Shown here: positions 1 through 11,656 of the stretch, piece by piece | Layout: the number at the start of each line of letters is the position of its first letter | How positions within the stretch are numbered: position 1 is the stretch's first letter | Notes under the pieces: model-generated | Told to the model about the DNA's origin: nothing | Seen by the model: only the letters and a program-made list of their open reading frames with translations | The model's database searches: none | Origin: Isoetes taiwanensis | Taxonomy: Eukaryota > Streptophyta > Lycopodiopsida > Isoetales > Isoetaceae | Direction of reading: 5' to 3' | Assembly: GCA_021234155.1 (NCBI GenBank) | Contig: JAJEKV010000002.1 | Location: 10,532,725 to 10,596,724, forward strand | DNA length: 64,000 nucleotides | Translations under genes and position numbers: made by a program

Positions 1-646
1 CCAACAAAATTGTGTTGCAAGTCTTACATGGCTTCGGCCTCCTTGCCCTCCCCGAAATCTATTGGCCTCGCAGTCGATACTACGTTAGTACCATTTTAAT
101 TATTAATAAAATTATGGTTATAAGGTAACCACCCATCTAATTAACTAAATGAATGCATGACTAATCTCCGTATTAGGAAGAGGATGCTTCTTCCATCGTG
201 GCCGTGGAGACAACGCCCTATAATGCCTATACCACGCACTCGATCATGGCCCGGGAGGGTTTAAGTGTAAGGGTCGTTTAAGACGATCCTATCATAGCCC
301 ATGATTGGGTGCTACCTTATGCATGACCTCCCTGATCATGCATACCCCAGTGCATCATGGCCCCAAAGGGTTTAGAACATCCCTGATGATCTCATCCTCG
401 CCCATGTTCACTTCTACCTTTAATCGCATGTCCTTCCCCTATAGACATGCTTATATTACGGTGCAACATTGCTCATGTTCACCATTTGCCTAACTAATTC
501 AAGCAAAACCGCGGTCATGTCTACAATGACATTACACCACGTCCTAGAGATCACCGCAGTGGTCCCATCATCGGTAATTACGCATGCAACCCGTACCTAG
601 CATAGGCTGCATGCGTAGATTAATCTTAACTACACATGAAATTAAT
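1..646 (-). other. Non-coding flank, possible 3' LTR of the chromovirus
   Basis: I see no supported gene here. The stretch lies just downstream, in the minus direction, of the chromodomain end of a Ty3/gypsy element, which is where its 3' untranslated region and LTR belong. No partner LTR is in the window, so this is positional inference only. Confidence 0.3.
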
Positions 647-1745
647 CTAAACATAAATCGACATGCCTGAGCCGATTACTTCGGAGATGACCTTGTCGTC
701 CCATTGCTCCATGAACTGCGGGTACTGCCTTATCAGGTCCTTCTTAAGTACCCATGTCGCGTCTTCCACCGGCAAGTGTTTCCACGACCAAATATTGGAG
801 AAACTCTGATCTCCTTGTCTTCTTGATCGCCTTATCAAGGATCAAGTCTGGGACTATCTCTAGCTGCTCTTCTGTCATTTCCAACAATGTTGGCGTGTCC
901 AAGACTTCATCTGGGTTTGAAGTATGCTTCTTCAGCAAACTCACGTGGAAGACTTTATGAATTTTCAGGTGTGCTGGCAGCTCTAACTTGTAGGATTGGT
1001 TACCTACTCTCTTGGCTATTCTGAAGGGGCCAGCCCACCTTGGAGCAAGCTTTTTACAATTCCTGATGCAGAGCTTTGCCTGCTTCACTTTGATCTTGAG
1101 CCAGACGTTGTCGCCAACCTGGAACTCTCTGACCGTCCGGTGCTTGTCGGCGACGCTCTTTTGTCGACTCCTTGCTGCAAGAAGATATCCTCAGACCTCT
1201 TCTACCAGTTGTTGCATGTCGGCCAACATTTGCTGCGAAACCTCTACCTTTGACACAGGATTGTACCAAGTGTCTGGAGTTAGACATTGGTAGCCGTAGT
1301 TGATCATGAATGGCGACATCTGGGATGATTCCTGCTTAGTGCTATTATAAGCGAACTCAACCAAGTGAATGTAATCTTCCCACTTACTCTGCTTGTTCCG
1401 GACATATTTTCTTAGCATATTTTCCAAGATTCTGTTGGTCCGTTCTGTTTGCCCATCCGTCTGAGGATGATAGGCCGTGCTCATGGACAGCTTCGTCTGG
1501 ATCGTCGCAAAAAGATCCTGCCAAAAGGCACTTATGAACTTCGGGTCTCTGTCGGAGCTGATCTCTCTCGGTATACCATGGAGCCTGAAGATTTCCTTTG
1601 TGAAGAGATCCGCTGTATCCAAGGCTGTGTCGGTGGTCTTGCAAGGCACAAAGTGTGCCATCTTGGACAGCTTGTCGACCACAACCATCAGGGCATCTTT
1701 TCCTCTTGCTGTCCTCAGGAGCCCTGAGTCATTAAACATGTGCAC
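647..1745 (-). pseudogene. Ty3/gypsy chromovirus integrase and chromodomain fragment
   Basis: The minus-strand ORF at 1745-1191 is an integrase core: VVVDKLSKMAHFVP, then SSDRDPKF with the second catalytic Asp, then YHPQTDGQTERTN with the catalytic Glu. The position of the first catalytic Asp reads FND instead of the usual DFI. The frame shifts near 1190-1090 and continues at 1088-744 with the post-integrase motif APRWAGPFRI. It shifts again into a chromodomain tail (LPVEDATW, 838-647). The chromodomain places it among plant chromoviruses. Integrase would insert cDNA and the chromodomain would target chromatin. With at least two frameshifts and no RT in the window, it is dead. The hAT pair begins 120 bp upstream of the integrase. 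Confidence 0.88.
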
Positions 1746-1865
1746 AAACAGGTCGTTTTTATGCCTTTGAGAAAGCTCATCGCTTGGATCCTATGTTTAG
1801 TGGAAGAGGGGTCAGGCAATTCAAAACGGGACTGCTACAGCGTCTGGAAAGGGTACAGATCCATC

Positions 1866-1891
1866 CAGGGAAAAAATTAAGCATGCTATAG
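1866..1891 (+). repeat. hAT terminal inverted repeat, left
   Basis: It begins CAGGGAAAAAATTAAGC and pairs with the inverted copy at 7379-7404, with two differences over 26 bases. TCCATC directly precedes it and directly follows the right copy. Confidence 0.75.
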
Positions 1892-2100
1892 TTTTACTTA
1901 TGTAAAAATGTTTGGCTATTTTCTAAAATCTTAACATTTTTTACGATGTCTATTTGGCTAAACTTATGGATACATTCACATTAATTTTTATTTGAAGTTG
2001 GCTAAACTTTAAATTTAATTACTCCTTTAAAATTTTATTTGGCTATTTTTTCTAAGCTAAAAATCAAGTAATTTAAAACTTTTATTTGGCTATTTCATAA

Positions 2101-3255
2101 AACAAAATGTCACAATGTATAATTTTAGTCATGTAGTGTAGACATGTAACAATAATCAAGTAACATATACCATAAGAAAAATCTTCTAAACCAAGCTAAG
2201 ACATAGCTTACAAACAACCTTGGATCGACCAACTAAAGTTCTCGTGCTCATCTTCACATTGCTCACCCAAGCTATTATTGTCTACTACAGGTTCCTTCAT
2301 CAAATTAGATGCTTCTTTATGTAATTTAGAAGATCCTCTATGCTTGCACTCATTGTTCCACAACTCAAATGCCTTCTCATAAGGAAATGTCTCAATGGTA
2401 TGTGTAGTGCTATATAGTCTCAAACATGCATCAAGATTGCCATCAAGTCGGTTCCGCCGCTTATTTTTTATGAAGCTCATTGTGCTAAAACAACGTTCAT
2501 CTTCAACACTCCCAAGTATCATACACAAGCATAACTCTGCCAATTTAAAATACTCTGAAATGGACACCCTCAACACACTGTTAGAATCCAATATCCTCCA
2601 AAGACGTGTTGTTGCACCAAACTCTAAGGAATCCTCTAACTGTTGAGTTTGACGATACATACTCTCTCCAAACAATTTAGATTGCAATGCTAAAATGTCA
2701 CAATATGTAATTTTAGTCATGTAGTATAGACATGTAACAATAATCAAGTAACATATGCCATAAGAAAAATCTTCTAAACCAAGCTAAGACATAGCTTACA
2801 AACAACCTTGGATCGACCAACTAAAGTTCTCGTGCTCATCTTCACATTGCTCACCCGAGCTATTATTGTCTACTACAGGTTCCTTCATCAAATTAGATGC
2901 TTCTTCATGTAATTCAGAAGATCCTCTACGCTTGCGCTCATTGTTCCACAACTCAAATGCCTTCTCATAAGGAAATGTCTCAATGGTATGTGTAGTGCTA
3001 TATAGTCTCAAACATGCATCAAGATTGCCATCAAATTAGGTTCCACAGCTTATTTTTTATGAAGCTCATTGTGCTAAAACAATGTTCATCTTCAACACTC
3101 CCAAGTATCATACACAAGCATAACTCTGCCAATTTAAAATACTCTAATGAACACCCTCAACACACTGTTAAAATCCAATATCCTCCAAAGACGTGTTGCT
3201 GCACCAAACTCTAAGGGATCCTCTAACTGTTGAGTTTGACGATACATACTCTCAG
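2101..3255. repeat. Tandem duplication of the hAT 3' end, left arm only
   Basis: About 590 bases at 2101-2690 (non-coding tail plus dimerisation exon) are repeated at 2691-3255 with scattered substitutions. The right arm has one copy, so the duplication arose after or during palindrome formation. The second unit carries small deletions that break its frame. Confidence 0.85.
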
Positions 3256-4681
3256 ATGGTAGCCATCTTACTTTGAAAGATTTTATACACACTTGCCATT
3301 GAGCCTTTCCAAACTTGAGGGAAGACAACCCCAATAGCATCAAGGACATCCTCTCGTGGAAACCTCGAACGAAGCTCCTTTACAAGATTGCGCGCTATCT
3401 ACACAACGAGAAGATTAGGTATGAATATTATAATTTATACAAAATAAAGTACATTTAAATGTACATAGGAATAAAGATGACTTACTTGTTTCATATGAAG
3501 TTTAATTGTCTCAATCAAGCCTTGAAAATCAGAACTCTTCATCTCACACTTCCTACGATACTTTCCTCTACCCAAGTGTGTCCTGAAATGCATGCGAAGA
3601 AATTGATCTTTGACATGTATGCACACATACCCCTCCTCATCGTATCGTAGGAAACTCTCACATGATCCAACTTTAACCAACTTGTTCCAAATGGTAAATT
3701 CGTCTTTATGCAATTCAAAACATGATTTTCCAGCCAAAGTATCCACGTATAAATTCTCAATCTCAACTTGCAGCGTCTTTCTGGCTATTGTATACTCAGG
3801 TATAAAGATTTGTCTATCTTGTGAAATCTTTATCATATAATTTAGCTTCCTCATCAAAGGCTGCATAGCAAAGAGAGTAAGCATAGTGTCACAATCTGTC
3901 ATAAGTCCCATGAGCTCAAATCCCCTTTGTGACGTGTTTTTATCATCATCATTCAAATATAACTCATTTGCCATACCCACCAATGACACATATTCCTCTC
4001 AAAGGCGTTCGATTGGTTGGTGCAATGAAATCCATCTAGTGGCGATATCTTTTAATAAGTTATTCCCTTTAGTGATACCGCTTGCAAAGTCTCAAAATAT
4101 TGCTAACCTTTGAGGACTTTTAGAGAAAAAATTTAAAAGCATCATGAACTAGAAATTCAACTTTACCAACTTTTTGTGAATCAGAAACTGTCTTATATGC
4201 CAAGTTGGTCCTATGGGACATACAATGAAGAACACTGATGTAAGGTGCTAAGCTTGCCTGTATTCTGACCCCCAATCCTGTCCTACTACCTTGCATCACG
4301 GAGGCTCCATCGGCTCCGCAACAAATTAATTTCCTGGCACACTCAATAGGAGTCAAAAGAGCAACATTAGATAAGTATTCAGCAATCACATTGAAAAGGG
4401 TCTATGCAGTAGCATCTCCTGAAAGTTTCCTAATACCCAAAAAGTAGGAGACACCTTCAAAATTCACAACATTGTAAAGATGTATTGCAATCCATGAGGT
4501 ATTATCAATTGCCGTAACTTCATCCATGGATCATGAAAGAAATAATGATTTATAAACAATTTCGGAAAGTTCTAACTTCAGTGCCCCACTCATATGCTCA
4601 GCAAACTCCCCATCCTTTAGGCTCACTCCAATGAGTCGAGGGCATGAGGGAATTTTTTGAATGAGCAAATGACCTCTCATT
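2208..4681 (-). pseudogene. hAT transposase, left (inverted) copy
   Basis: Read from 4681 down, the pieces are SLTPIECARKLI and GADGASVMQGSRTG (4389-4120), the mid region (3989-3435), then the C-terminal dimerisation block with VEDERCFSTMSFIKNK (2747-2208). This is the conserved order of a hAT transposase (RNase H-fold DDE core, C-terminal hATC dimerisation). The copy keeps Asp in GADGA, which the right copy has lost, and keeps a sense CGA codon near 3355 where the right copy has TGA. It is broken by frameshifts (near 4000-4120) and by an internal duplication of its 3' end. Confidence 0.88.
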
Positions 4682-4682
4682 T

Positions 4683-5072
4683 GTGAGGGATGGAAAGTGG
4701 TCCTTTTATGATCTGTGAGGGAAAGCATTTTTGGGAGGGAAAGAGTTTTTGTGAGCTGGTAGATGTTACGAATTCTGGGGAATTAGTACCGCCAATTACT
4801 CTAAATGATAGGGGTAGGTGGCAATTTTTAAGGATCTTATGGGAAATTTTATTTCTGGATGGCTATTAATTGAATAATATAAAAAACTTTTAACATATGG
4901 AATGGCTAATCCCAAATTTTTTATATAAAAAGGGGAAATGAGATTGGCTAATTTTTTTACATGGCTATTTTTTTTCTTTTCAAAGAATACCCTATTCATA
5001 AAATTCGCCGCAAAATTTTCCGCAACCCCTTAAAAAATCGCCATTTGGCTATAAATAGCCGCTAATTTTTTC
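4683..5072. other. Spacer of the hAT palindrome (5' subterminal region)
   Basis: About 390 bases are unique between the arms. They contain several GGCTA/TAGCC motifs (about 4859, 4903, 4943, 4961, 5047), like the outer subterminal regions, and a TATA-like CTATAAATAG at 5049-5058 ahead of the right-copy gene. It probably holds the 5' end and promoter of the right copy. I could not identify a second terminal repeat in it. Confidence 0.5.
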
Positions 5073-5077
5073 CTCAC

Positions 5078-7059
5078 ATGAGAGCTCATTTGCTCATTCA
5101 AAAAATTCCCTCATGCCCCTCGACTCATTGGAGTGAGCCTAAAGGATGGGAGTTTGCTAAGCATATGAGTGGAGCACTGAAGTTAGAACTTTCCGAAATT
5201 GTTCATAAAGCATCATTTCTTTCATTATCCATGGATGAAGTTACGGCAATTGATAATACCTCATGGATTGCAATGCATCTTTACAATGTTGTGAATTTTG
5301 AATGTGTCTCCTACTTTTTGGGTATTAGGAAACTTTCAGGAGATGCTACTGCAGAGACCCTTTTCAATGTGATTGCTGATTACGTATCTAATGTTGCTCT
5401 TTTGACTCCTATTGAGTGTGCCAGGAAATTAATTTGTTTCGGAGCAAATGGAGCCTCCGTGATGCAAGGTAGTAGGACAGGATTGGGGGTCAGAATACAG
5501 GCAAGCTTAGCACCTTACATCAGTGTTCTTCATTGTATGTCCCATAGGACCAACTTGGCATACAAGACAGTTTCTGATTCAAAAAAAGTTGGTAAGGTTG
5601 AATTTCTAGTTCATGCTGCTTATAATTTTTTCTCTAAAAGTCCTCAAAGGTTAGCAATATTTCGAGGACTTTGCAAGCGGTATCACTAAAGGGAATAAGT
5701 TATTAAAAGATGTCGCCACTAGATGGATTTCATTGCACCAACCAATCGAACGCCTTTCTGAGGAATATGTGTCATTGGTGGGTATGGCAAATGAGTTATA
5801 TTTGAATGATGATGATGAAAAAACATCACAAAGGGGATTTGAGCTCATGGGACTTATGGAAGATTGTGAGACTATGCTTACTCTCTTTGCTATGCAGCCT
5901 TTGATGAGGAAGCTAAATTATATGATAAAGATTTCACAAGATAGACAAATCTTTATACCTGAGTATACAATAGCCAGAAAGACGTTGCAAGTTGAGATTG
6001 AGAATTTATATGTGGATACTTTGGCTGGAAAATCATGTTTTGAATTGCATAAAGACGAATTTACCATTTGGAACAAGTTGGTTCAAGTTGGATCATGTGA
6101 GAGTTTCCTGCGATACGATGAGGAGGGGTATGTGTGCATACATGTCAAAGATCAATTTCTTCGCATGCATTTCAGGACACAAAGGGGTAGAGGAAAGTAT
6201 CGTAGGAAGTGTGAGATGAAAAGTTCTGATTTTCAAGGCTTGATTGAGACAATTAAACTTCATATGAAACAAGTAAGTCATCTTTATTCCTATGTACATT
6301 TAAATGTACTTTATTTTGTATAAATTATAATATTCATACCTAATGCTTCTCGTTGTGTAGATAGCGCGCAATCTTGTAAATGAGCTTCGTTCGAGGTTTC
6401 CATGAGAGGATGTCCTTGATGCTATTGGGGTTGTCTTCCCTCAAGTTTGGAAAGGCTCAATGGCAAGTGTGTATAAAATCTTTCAAAGTGAGATGGCTAC
6501 CATCCGAGATTACTTTTGCATTCCAAGAAAGGTTGGCACTGAAACTATAGAAGGGCTTCTTGATTGGGAACAATTAGCATTGCAATCTAAATTGTTTGGA
6601 GAGAGTATGTATCGTCAAACTCAACAGTTAGAGGATTCCTTAGAGTTTGGTGCAACAACACGTCTTTGGAGGATATTGGATTCTAACAGTGTGTTGAGGG
6701 TGTCCATTTCAGAGTATTTTAAATTGGCAGAGTTATGCTTGTGTATGATACTTGGGAGTGTTGAAGATGAACGTTGTTTTAGCACAATGAGCTTCATAAA
6801 AAATAAGCTGCGGAACCGACTTGATGGCAATCTTGATGCATGTTTGAGACTATATAGCACTACACATACCATTGAGGCATTTCCTTATGAGAAGGCATTT
6901 GAGTTGTGGAACAATGAGTGCAAGCATAGAGGATCTTCTAAATTACATAAAGAAGCATCTAATTTGATGAAGGAACCTGTAGTAGACAATAATAGCTTGG
7001 GTGAGCAATGTGAAGATGAGCACGAGAACTTTAGTTGGTCGATCCAAGGTTGTTTGTAA
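5078..7059 (+). pseudogene. hAT transposase, right copy
   Basis: Exon-like ORFs at 5078-5689, 5733-6323 and 6460-7059 encode a hAT transposase: SLSMDEVTAID with the first catalytic Asp, HCMSHRTNLAY, a long helical middle, and the dimerisation signature VEDERCFSTMSFIKNKLRNRL. A probable intron has donor GTAAGT near 6272 and acceptor TGTGTAG near 6360. Defects: the second Asp is Asn (GANGA), one base is inserted near 5663, and a CGA-to-TGA stop lies near 6404, a change typical of methyl-CpG decay. The two copies carry different lesions, so neither is functional alone. Confidence 0.88.
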
Positions 7060-7378
7060 GCTATGTCTTAGCTTAGTTTAGAAGATTTTTCTTATGGTAT
7101 ATGTTACTTGATTATTGTTACATGTCTACACTACATGACTAAAATTATACATTGTGACATTTTGTTTTATGAAATAGCCAAATAAAAGTTTTAAATTACT
7201 TGATTTTTAGCTTAGAAAAAAATAGCCAAATAAAATTTTAAAGGAGTAATTAAATTTAAAGTTTAGCCAACTTCAAAAAAAAAAATTAATGTGAATGTAT
7301 CCATAAGTTTAGCCAAATAGACATCGTAAAAAATGTTAAGATTTTAGAAAATAGCCAAACATTTTTACATAAGTAAAA

Positions 7379-7404
7379 CTATAGTATGCTTAATTTTTTC
7401 CCCG
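7379..7404 (-). repeat. hAT terminal inverted repeat, right
   Basis: This is the inverted partner of 1866-1891. Its outermost bases read CGGGG instead of CAGGG. The duplicated TCCATC follows at 7405. Confidence 0.75.
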
Positions 7405-8003
7405 TCCATCTCTATGTTTGAACTTTGCATGATTGAATTGAAACGGTTGTCAAATCTTTACATCAAATCAGGCCCAGATACAATAATCTGAATCTGTGCA
7501 CTCTAAGCTCTGCGGTTTGCTCTGCGATTATATTTGTTTGCTGAGTCCGCATAGTTTATGTTTTGCAATGGCTGGAAGATTGGGTGGAAGATTGGAAGAA
7601 TTTAGACTTATTCAAATCTAATAGATATCCTTTAAGGATGCCATGATAAGATTACAGGTATTTTTAACTCTTGTTAATTTTTATAAAATTTTCAGATTAA
7701 CTTCAGATAAAAAGTATAATAGTTATCAATGTTTAAAATTGTTTTCTACACTAATTTTTACTTTAATCTATTTAAAATTAATCTTTCATCTAAGATGAAC
7801 TCTATATAATTAATATATTATTTTTTTAAATGTTTAAAGAAAGTTTAGATGAAATGTATTAAATGATTACGTTTATGTTTTAATTAAAAATTTGAATAGT
7901 TTAGTTTTAATTAATTTTCAATATATATGTTTTTCAATATTTGTAATTAAAACATAAACGTTATATTAATATTAATCTAACAAAGTATTTTTAAAGTACT
8001 AAG
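7405..8003. other. AT-rich gap with one inverted repeat
   Basis: There is no supported gene. An 18-bp inverted repeat (7869-7886 with 7944-7961, arms read ACGTTTATGTTTTAATTA) could form a hairpin with a 57-base loop. Confidence 0.5.
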
Positions 8004-8520
8004 TGCTGTTTTCACTTGGCTGAGTGGATAGAAACGTGGTGAAGTGACCTGGATGTAGGATTGCACTTCGATGAGAGTGATCCAACATTTTGGTATGAAA
8101 CTGAACTTATTTGCACGTACAGACGGTAATAAAGGCAGTTTTCATGAATCAATATAATCCCTGAAATGATAGAAATAAATAAGGCATGTTGAGTGAAGAT
8201 TCATCTTTGCTAGCTGTTTACTGAAGATTGCTAGGCTCATATAGGCTGGAGAAAAGGGTGATATCAATGACTCTGCAAAAACTGTGAGGTCTTCTGAAGG
8301 GATAGTAAATCCAGCACTGACAATGAAGAAAGTGGCCTTAATCAGGGTAATGTATTTACAAACTTTGTATCTTTCATGATGTGCAGAAGAACAAGACATT
8401 CTTATTTTGGAAAATGTGGCTTCTCCTAATGCGATTTGGTCCTGCCCTGTTGAAGGTGGAAAATGCTTCTATAGTTAGATCAATAAAAACTATTATGCAA
8501 TATGCTGATCTCAGGCTAAC
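8004..8520 (+). repeat. Repeat A, copy 1
   Basis: About 515 bases recur at 46963-47490 at roughly 90 percent identity by eye. The start has a tRNA-like A-box (TGGCTGAGTGGATAG, near 8017) and a weak B-box-like stretch 40 bases on, which suggests a tRNA-derived SINE head; this is low confidence. Inside, a frame encoding SAKTVRSSEGIVNPAL is kept in both copies and ends at a GTAATG donor-like site, so it may also carry an old exon. Confidence 0.6.
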
Positions 8521-9940
8521 CGGAAGTGGAAAAATCAAAGCATGTATTAAGGAAAGAGAAGATGCCTTCACGAGTTTCTTCTGCTTTTCACTGGCCAGTT
8601 TTCGGAGGGTAACTTCTTGTTTATCCTTTATTTTTCTTGCCTTACTTTTCGAGCTCTATTTCGGCAGTGGGTTTGCTTGTTGCGGTTCTAAACATCATCA
8701 GAGCATGATAGCATCTAGGAAATGTTTCTTTGCCGATTTCGTTATGGTTCCAACAAGTTTTTCGAAGTTCAGGTTCTGGCAGTTTAGGGCTCAGCTGTTC
8801 CAGTTTCATTTCTTCCGATGTTTTCCTTTTCTTTTAAAGCTTTGTTATTTCAATTTGGTTAGGCTGCAACGACTGTGGTGATTTGAGACCAGTTTTTGGA
8901 TTGTCTGAGGTGTTCTTGAAGCAGTTTGCATTTGATCTTGTGCAACAATTTTAAATTTTAGAAGCATATTATGCAAGTTGCAGAGAGCATCCTTCCTTTC
9001 ACATCTGTTTTTAAGGGGAAATATTTTTCTTTTAAGCAAGATTCCATTTTTCAGCTTCAGATTTGCAGATTTTCGAAGAATAGAGCAAAAGGATACACCA
9101 ACAGGTTCATGTAATAACAGACCATGAAGGATTCGTGCTGAGTTTTCGTCAAGGAATTCTTGTTCAAGTAGTCTATCCAGATGTCTCTACGGACTTTATT
9201 TTTCATCACTTCTACTTTATTGTGCAGTAGAGGATATTTTAGTGCCAGAATTCCAGATGAAATGATAGAGGGATGCTATGCAATGGAAGGTTGCATCGAT
9301 GCATTCTTGTGATCATTATATGTGTTCCTTGCGATCCAAACCAGAAGTCCTTCATGAAATTCTATTTCATTGCTTTATGTGCAAGGAAACAGAGATGGTG
9401 GTGATGGACTAATCAATTCCAGATAAAAAGTCTTTTCCTTTCCAGTTTCCTGATTCTAAGTTAAGACTGAGAATTAGGGCTGAGAATTTCTGCTTCCTTT
9501 GTTCTGCTGCACTTATGATGTTACATTGATGTGCATTACTTGTCTAGCTATATTGATCCTCCCCTTTTATCATTTTCTATTTATGTAGAGCAGCTTTCAG
9601 TATATTTTCAGGTGCGAACAGATGGGAAATCTGGAGTGGTTGAGTTTGTGATTTAAATCAGATATAAGACATTTTGTTTTTGTAGTTGCCTTTATTTGTG
9701 TTCTTTGTGCAAACTGTTCTCGTTCTCCTTGATTCATTCTCTAGTTTTATACTAGCCGCAATTGGAAAGTCATGATTGTGTTGTATTAGTCTTGGCACAG
9801 ATCATGGCAAGACCTCATGGTTCCTTATTATTCCTCATTTTAGCACCTCTTAGCATGTTTATTCGAGGATGGCTTCCAGTATTAGACTGTGTTTTTCCTA
9901 TTTGACTTCTGCATCTTGCTCTTAATTTTGTTCTCTCTAG
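8521..9940. other. No recognisable feature
   Basis: T-rich unique sequence. The open frame at 8381-8881 begins inside repeat A and has the composition of non-coding DNA, so I do not call it a gene. Confidence 0.5.
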
Positions 9941-10103
9941 TTGCTTTTATTAGATGCCTTTTGGGGCCAAGGTGGAACAAGATTTTATGACAAGTTGGAT
10001 GTACTTAGCCAAGAGTTCAATAGATGGCCAAATCATATCTGAATTGTTGCTTCCTACATTACAACATTTGGACTTATATGACTATATTATGGCTGTTGCA
10101 AAG
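9941..10103 (+). pseudogene. Possible decayed exon, family unknown
   Basis: After a splice-acceptor-like TTCTCTCTAG the frame reads DAFWGQGGTRFYDKL and continues in convincing protein style to an AAAG|GT donor at 10103. It has two TGA stops where TGG (Trp) would fit. It looks like an exon from a captured or dead gene. I do not recognise the family. Confidence 0.35.
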
Positions 10104-11213
10104 GTGGCAAATAATTTAAAGATATCGTTAATACCAATATTTCTACCTTGTCTATTTAATATTTTTGGGCTCTTGCCTCTTCTTTTCCTTTTGGCTAGCC
10201 TCCTTGACCTCGTCTCAACTTGCCTAATTGTGTTACATATTTATAGGATACTTGGCATGCTTGCTTATGAATTGCAAACTGTTTTAGTTGATGTTCGTTT
10301 TTGAACTTTGATGTTGAAGGAACGGTTAGATTACCTCTTTTTAAAGTCACGCTTATGGCAAAGGCCTAGGTTTGTCTATAGTTCTCAAATTATAGAGTTT
10401 TAGACCTCCAATATTGCAATTGCAATTTTTGGCCCTTTTATGCAAGCCTACCTTAAAATGCAACTTCAAGACGAGCCTTCATGTATAAAACATGTTGATT
10501 TTGATTTTGATAGATTTCCAAACCTTATGCACATTTAAGGAATCATAAGTACCTTTTGGTATGTGTCATAGGCATTGCTCGATCTCATTTTGTCCATTTT
10601 ATCTTAAAGAAAATGTAGGTACCTTAGCAAAATTTTAGTTGCTTATGGTTTCTTTAAGTCTATGCTTGTATGGTGATATTGCCCTAGTTGGTAGCAAATA
10701 TTTTCCCAATTCGCGGTCCTTACTCTGGTTTGAGACTCATGAGAGTCCTTAATACTATAAGAGTCTCTTTTAACCCTTATGTTAAATTTCACCATGGACC
10801 ATTTTGCCGCTTTAATGTTACTATTTCTCGCAACTTTCTTGTGAGTCCTGCATTTGTCATTATTTTTAAAGAAGAATGTTGGGTTGGAGCTAGAAGTTTT
10901 GAACCACTATATCTTCTATTCGCTGAGAACTTCTACTGCATTGTCAGCATTATTTGGCGTCCATAGGTTCTTATGGTTTTAGATTTATGGAGTAAGGGGT
11001 AATCGTGAGTTCCTAGGTTGTATATATGTTATAATGTTGGTTTTTTTTTTTTTTTTTTTTGCCCCTTGCTATCTTCGCTTGCTACCTTGGATTATAGTGC
11101 CTTTATCCAGTGTGACTAGTTTCTCTAATGTTCTTGAGAGTTTTTCAATACTAATTATATGGGTTTTATTGCTTTTGGCAGACATTTTGTTTCTGAATAG
11201 TTGAAATGCTGCA
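10104..11213. other. No recognisable feature
   Basis: Unique AT-rich sequence with a T-run at 11041-11060. No ORF has protein-like composition. Confidence 0.5.
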
Positions 11214-11403
11214 GATCTATTGAAAAGCCTCAAATCGTGACTTTGATTGCGTGAGTGGAGGAGGAGTTTCTCCAATAGTTTTGACTTGTAGAGATGTGAT
11301 GTTAGTTGTGGTGATCTATTGAAATGCCTCGAATAGTGACATTGATTGCTTGAGTTGAAGAAAAGTTTCTCCGATGGTTTTGGTATCATAGAGATTTGAT
11401 GAC
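11214..11403. repeat. Tandem duplication, about 100 bp unit
   Basis: The block beginning ATCTATTGAAAAGCCTC at 11214 recurs at 11315 with about 85 percent identity. It lies directly before the recombinase fragment. Confidence 0.7.
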
Positions 11404-11580
11404 AGTTGTGGAGTTACAGCAAGAAGAGGGGGAGCCACTTCAGCAGCTGCTTTGAATGTCCCGGATAGAATTTTCAAGGCTCATGGTCGTTGGCGCTCTG
11501 ATTCAGCCAAAGATGGTTATGTTCTGCCTTCGATCCAGCAACAACTGCTTGTTTCCCGCTCCTTAGGTTTAGGTTCTAAA
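11404..11580 (+). pseudogene. C-terminal end of a tyrosine recombinase (DIRS/Ngaro or Crypton type)
   Basis: The frame reads ARRGGATSAAA, then FKAHGRWRSDSAKDGYV, then LLVSRSLGL. This is the end of the recombinase domain seen in DIRS-like and Crypton elements: an RGG following the H-x-x-R motif, then H-G-R-W, then the Tyr nucleophile in DGY. The Arg of H-x-x-R appears present but its His is lost. The enzyme family integrates element DNA by strand exchange without target duplication. The rest of the element is not recognisable upstream, so this is a fragment. Confidence 0.72.
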
Positions 11581-11656
11581 GACCCTAGTGCTTTGGCCCT
11601 TTTGTTGGCTTCTTCTGCCCCTCCTGGTAGCCCTTGACTGCTGCCTCTGTTTTTCA

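Larger units (their letters stand above)
1866..7404. mobile_element. Head-to-head hAT pair bounded by a target duplication
   Basis: Two hAT copies lie in inverted orientation, left arm about 1866-4681 and right arm about 5072-7404. The outer ends are matching inverted sequences (CAGGGAAAAAATTAAGC at 1866; the right end reads CGGGG then the same bases inward from 7404), a hAT-style terminus. TCCATC abuts both ends (1860-1865 and 7405-7410), a likely remnant of the usual 8-bp duplication. Subterminal GGCTA motifs recur near 1908-2090, in the centre, and at 7160-7360. Both outer ends derive from the transposase 3' side, so the unit is a palindrome with two like ends. Confidence 0.8.

Noticed and set aside
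305-493. Short plus-strand ORF in the left flank
   Set aside because: There is no motif, start context or conservation to support it.
4770-4790. Possible second hAT terminal repeat (CTGGGGAATTAG) in the palindrome centre
   Set aside because: The match to the outer ends is too short and has no flanking duplication.
7990-8060. Possible tRNA gene (A-box-like TGGCTGAGTGGATAG)
   Set aside because: No cloverleaf with acceptor and anticodon stems can be folded; at most a tRNA-derived SINE head.
8381-8881. 166-codon ORF
   Set aside because: It starts inside repeat A, is Phe/Cys-rich like translated T-rich DNA, and the frame is not kept in copy 2.
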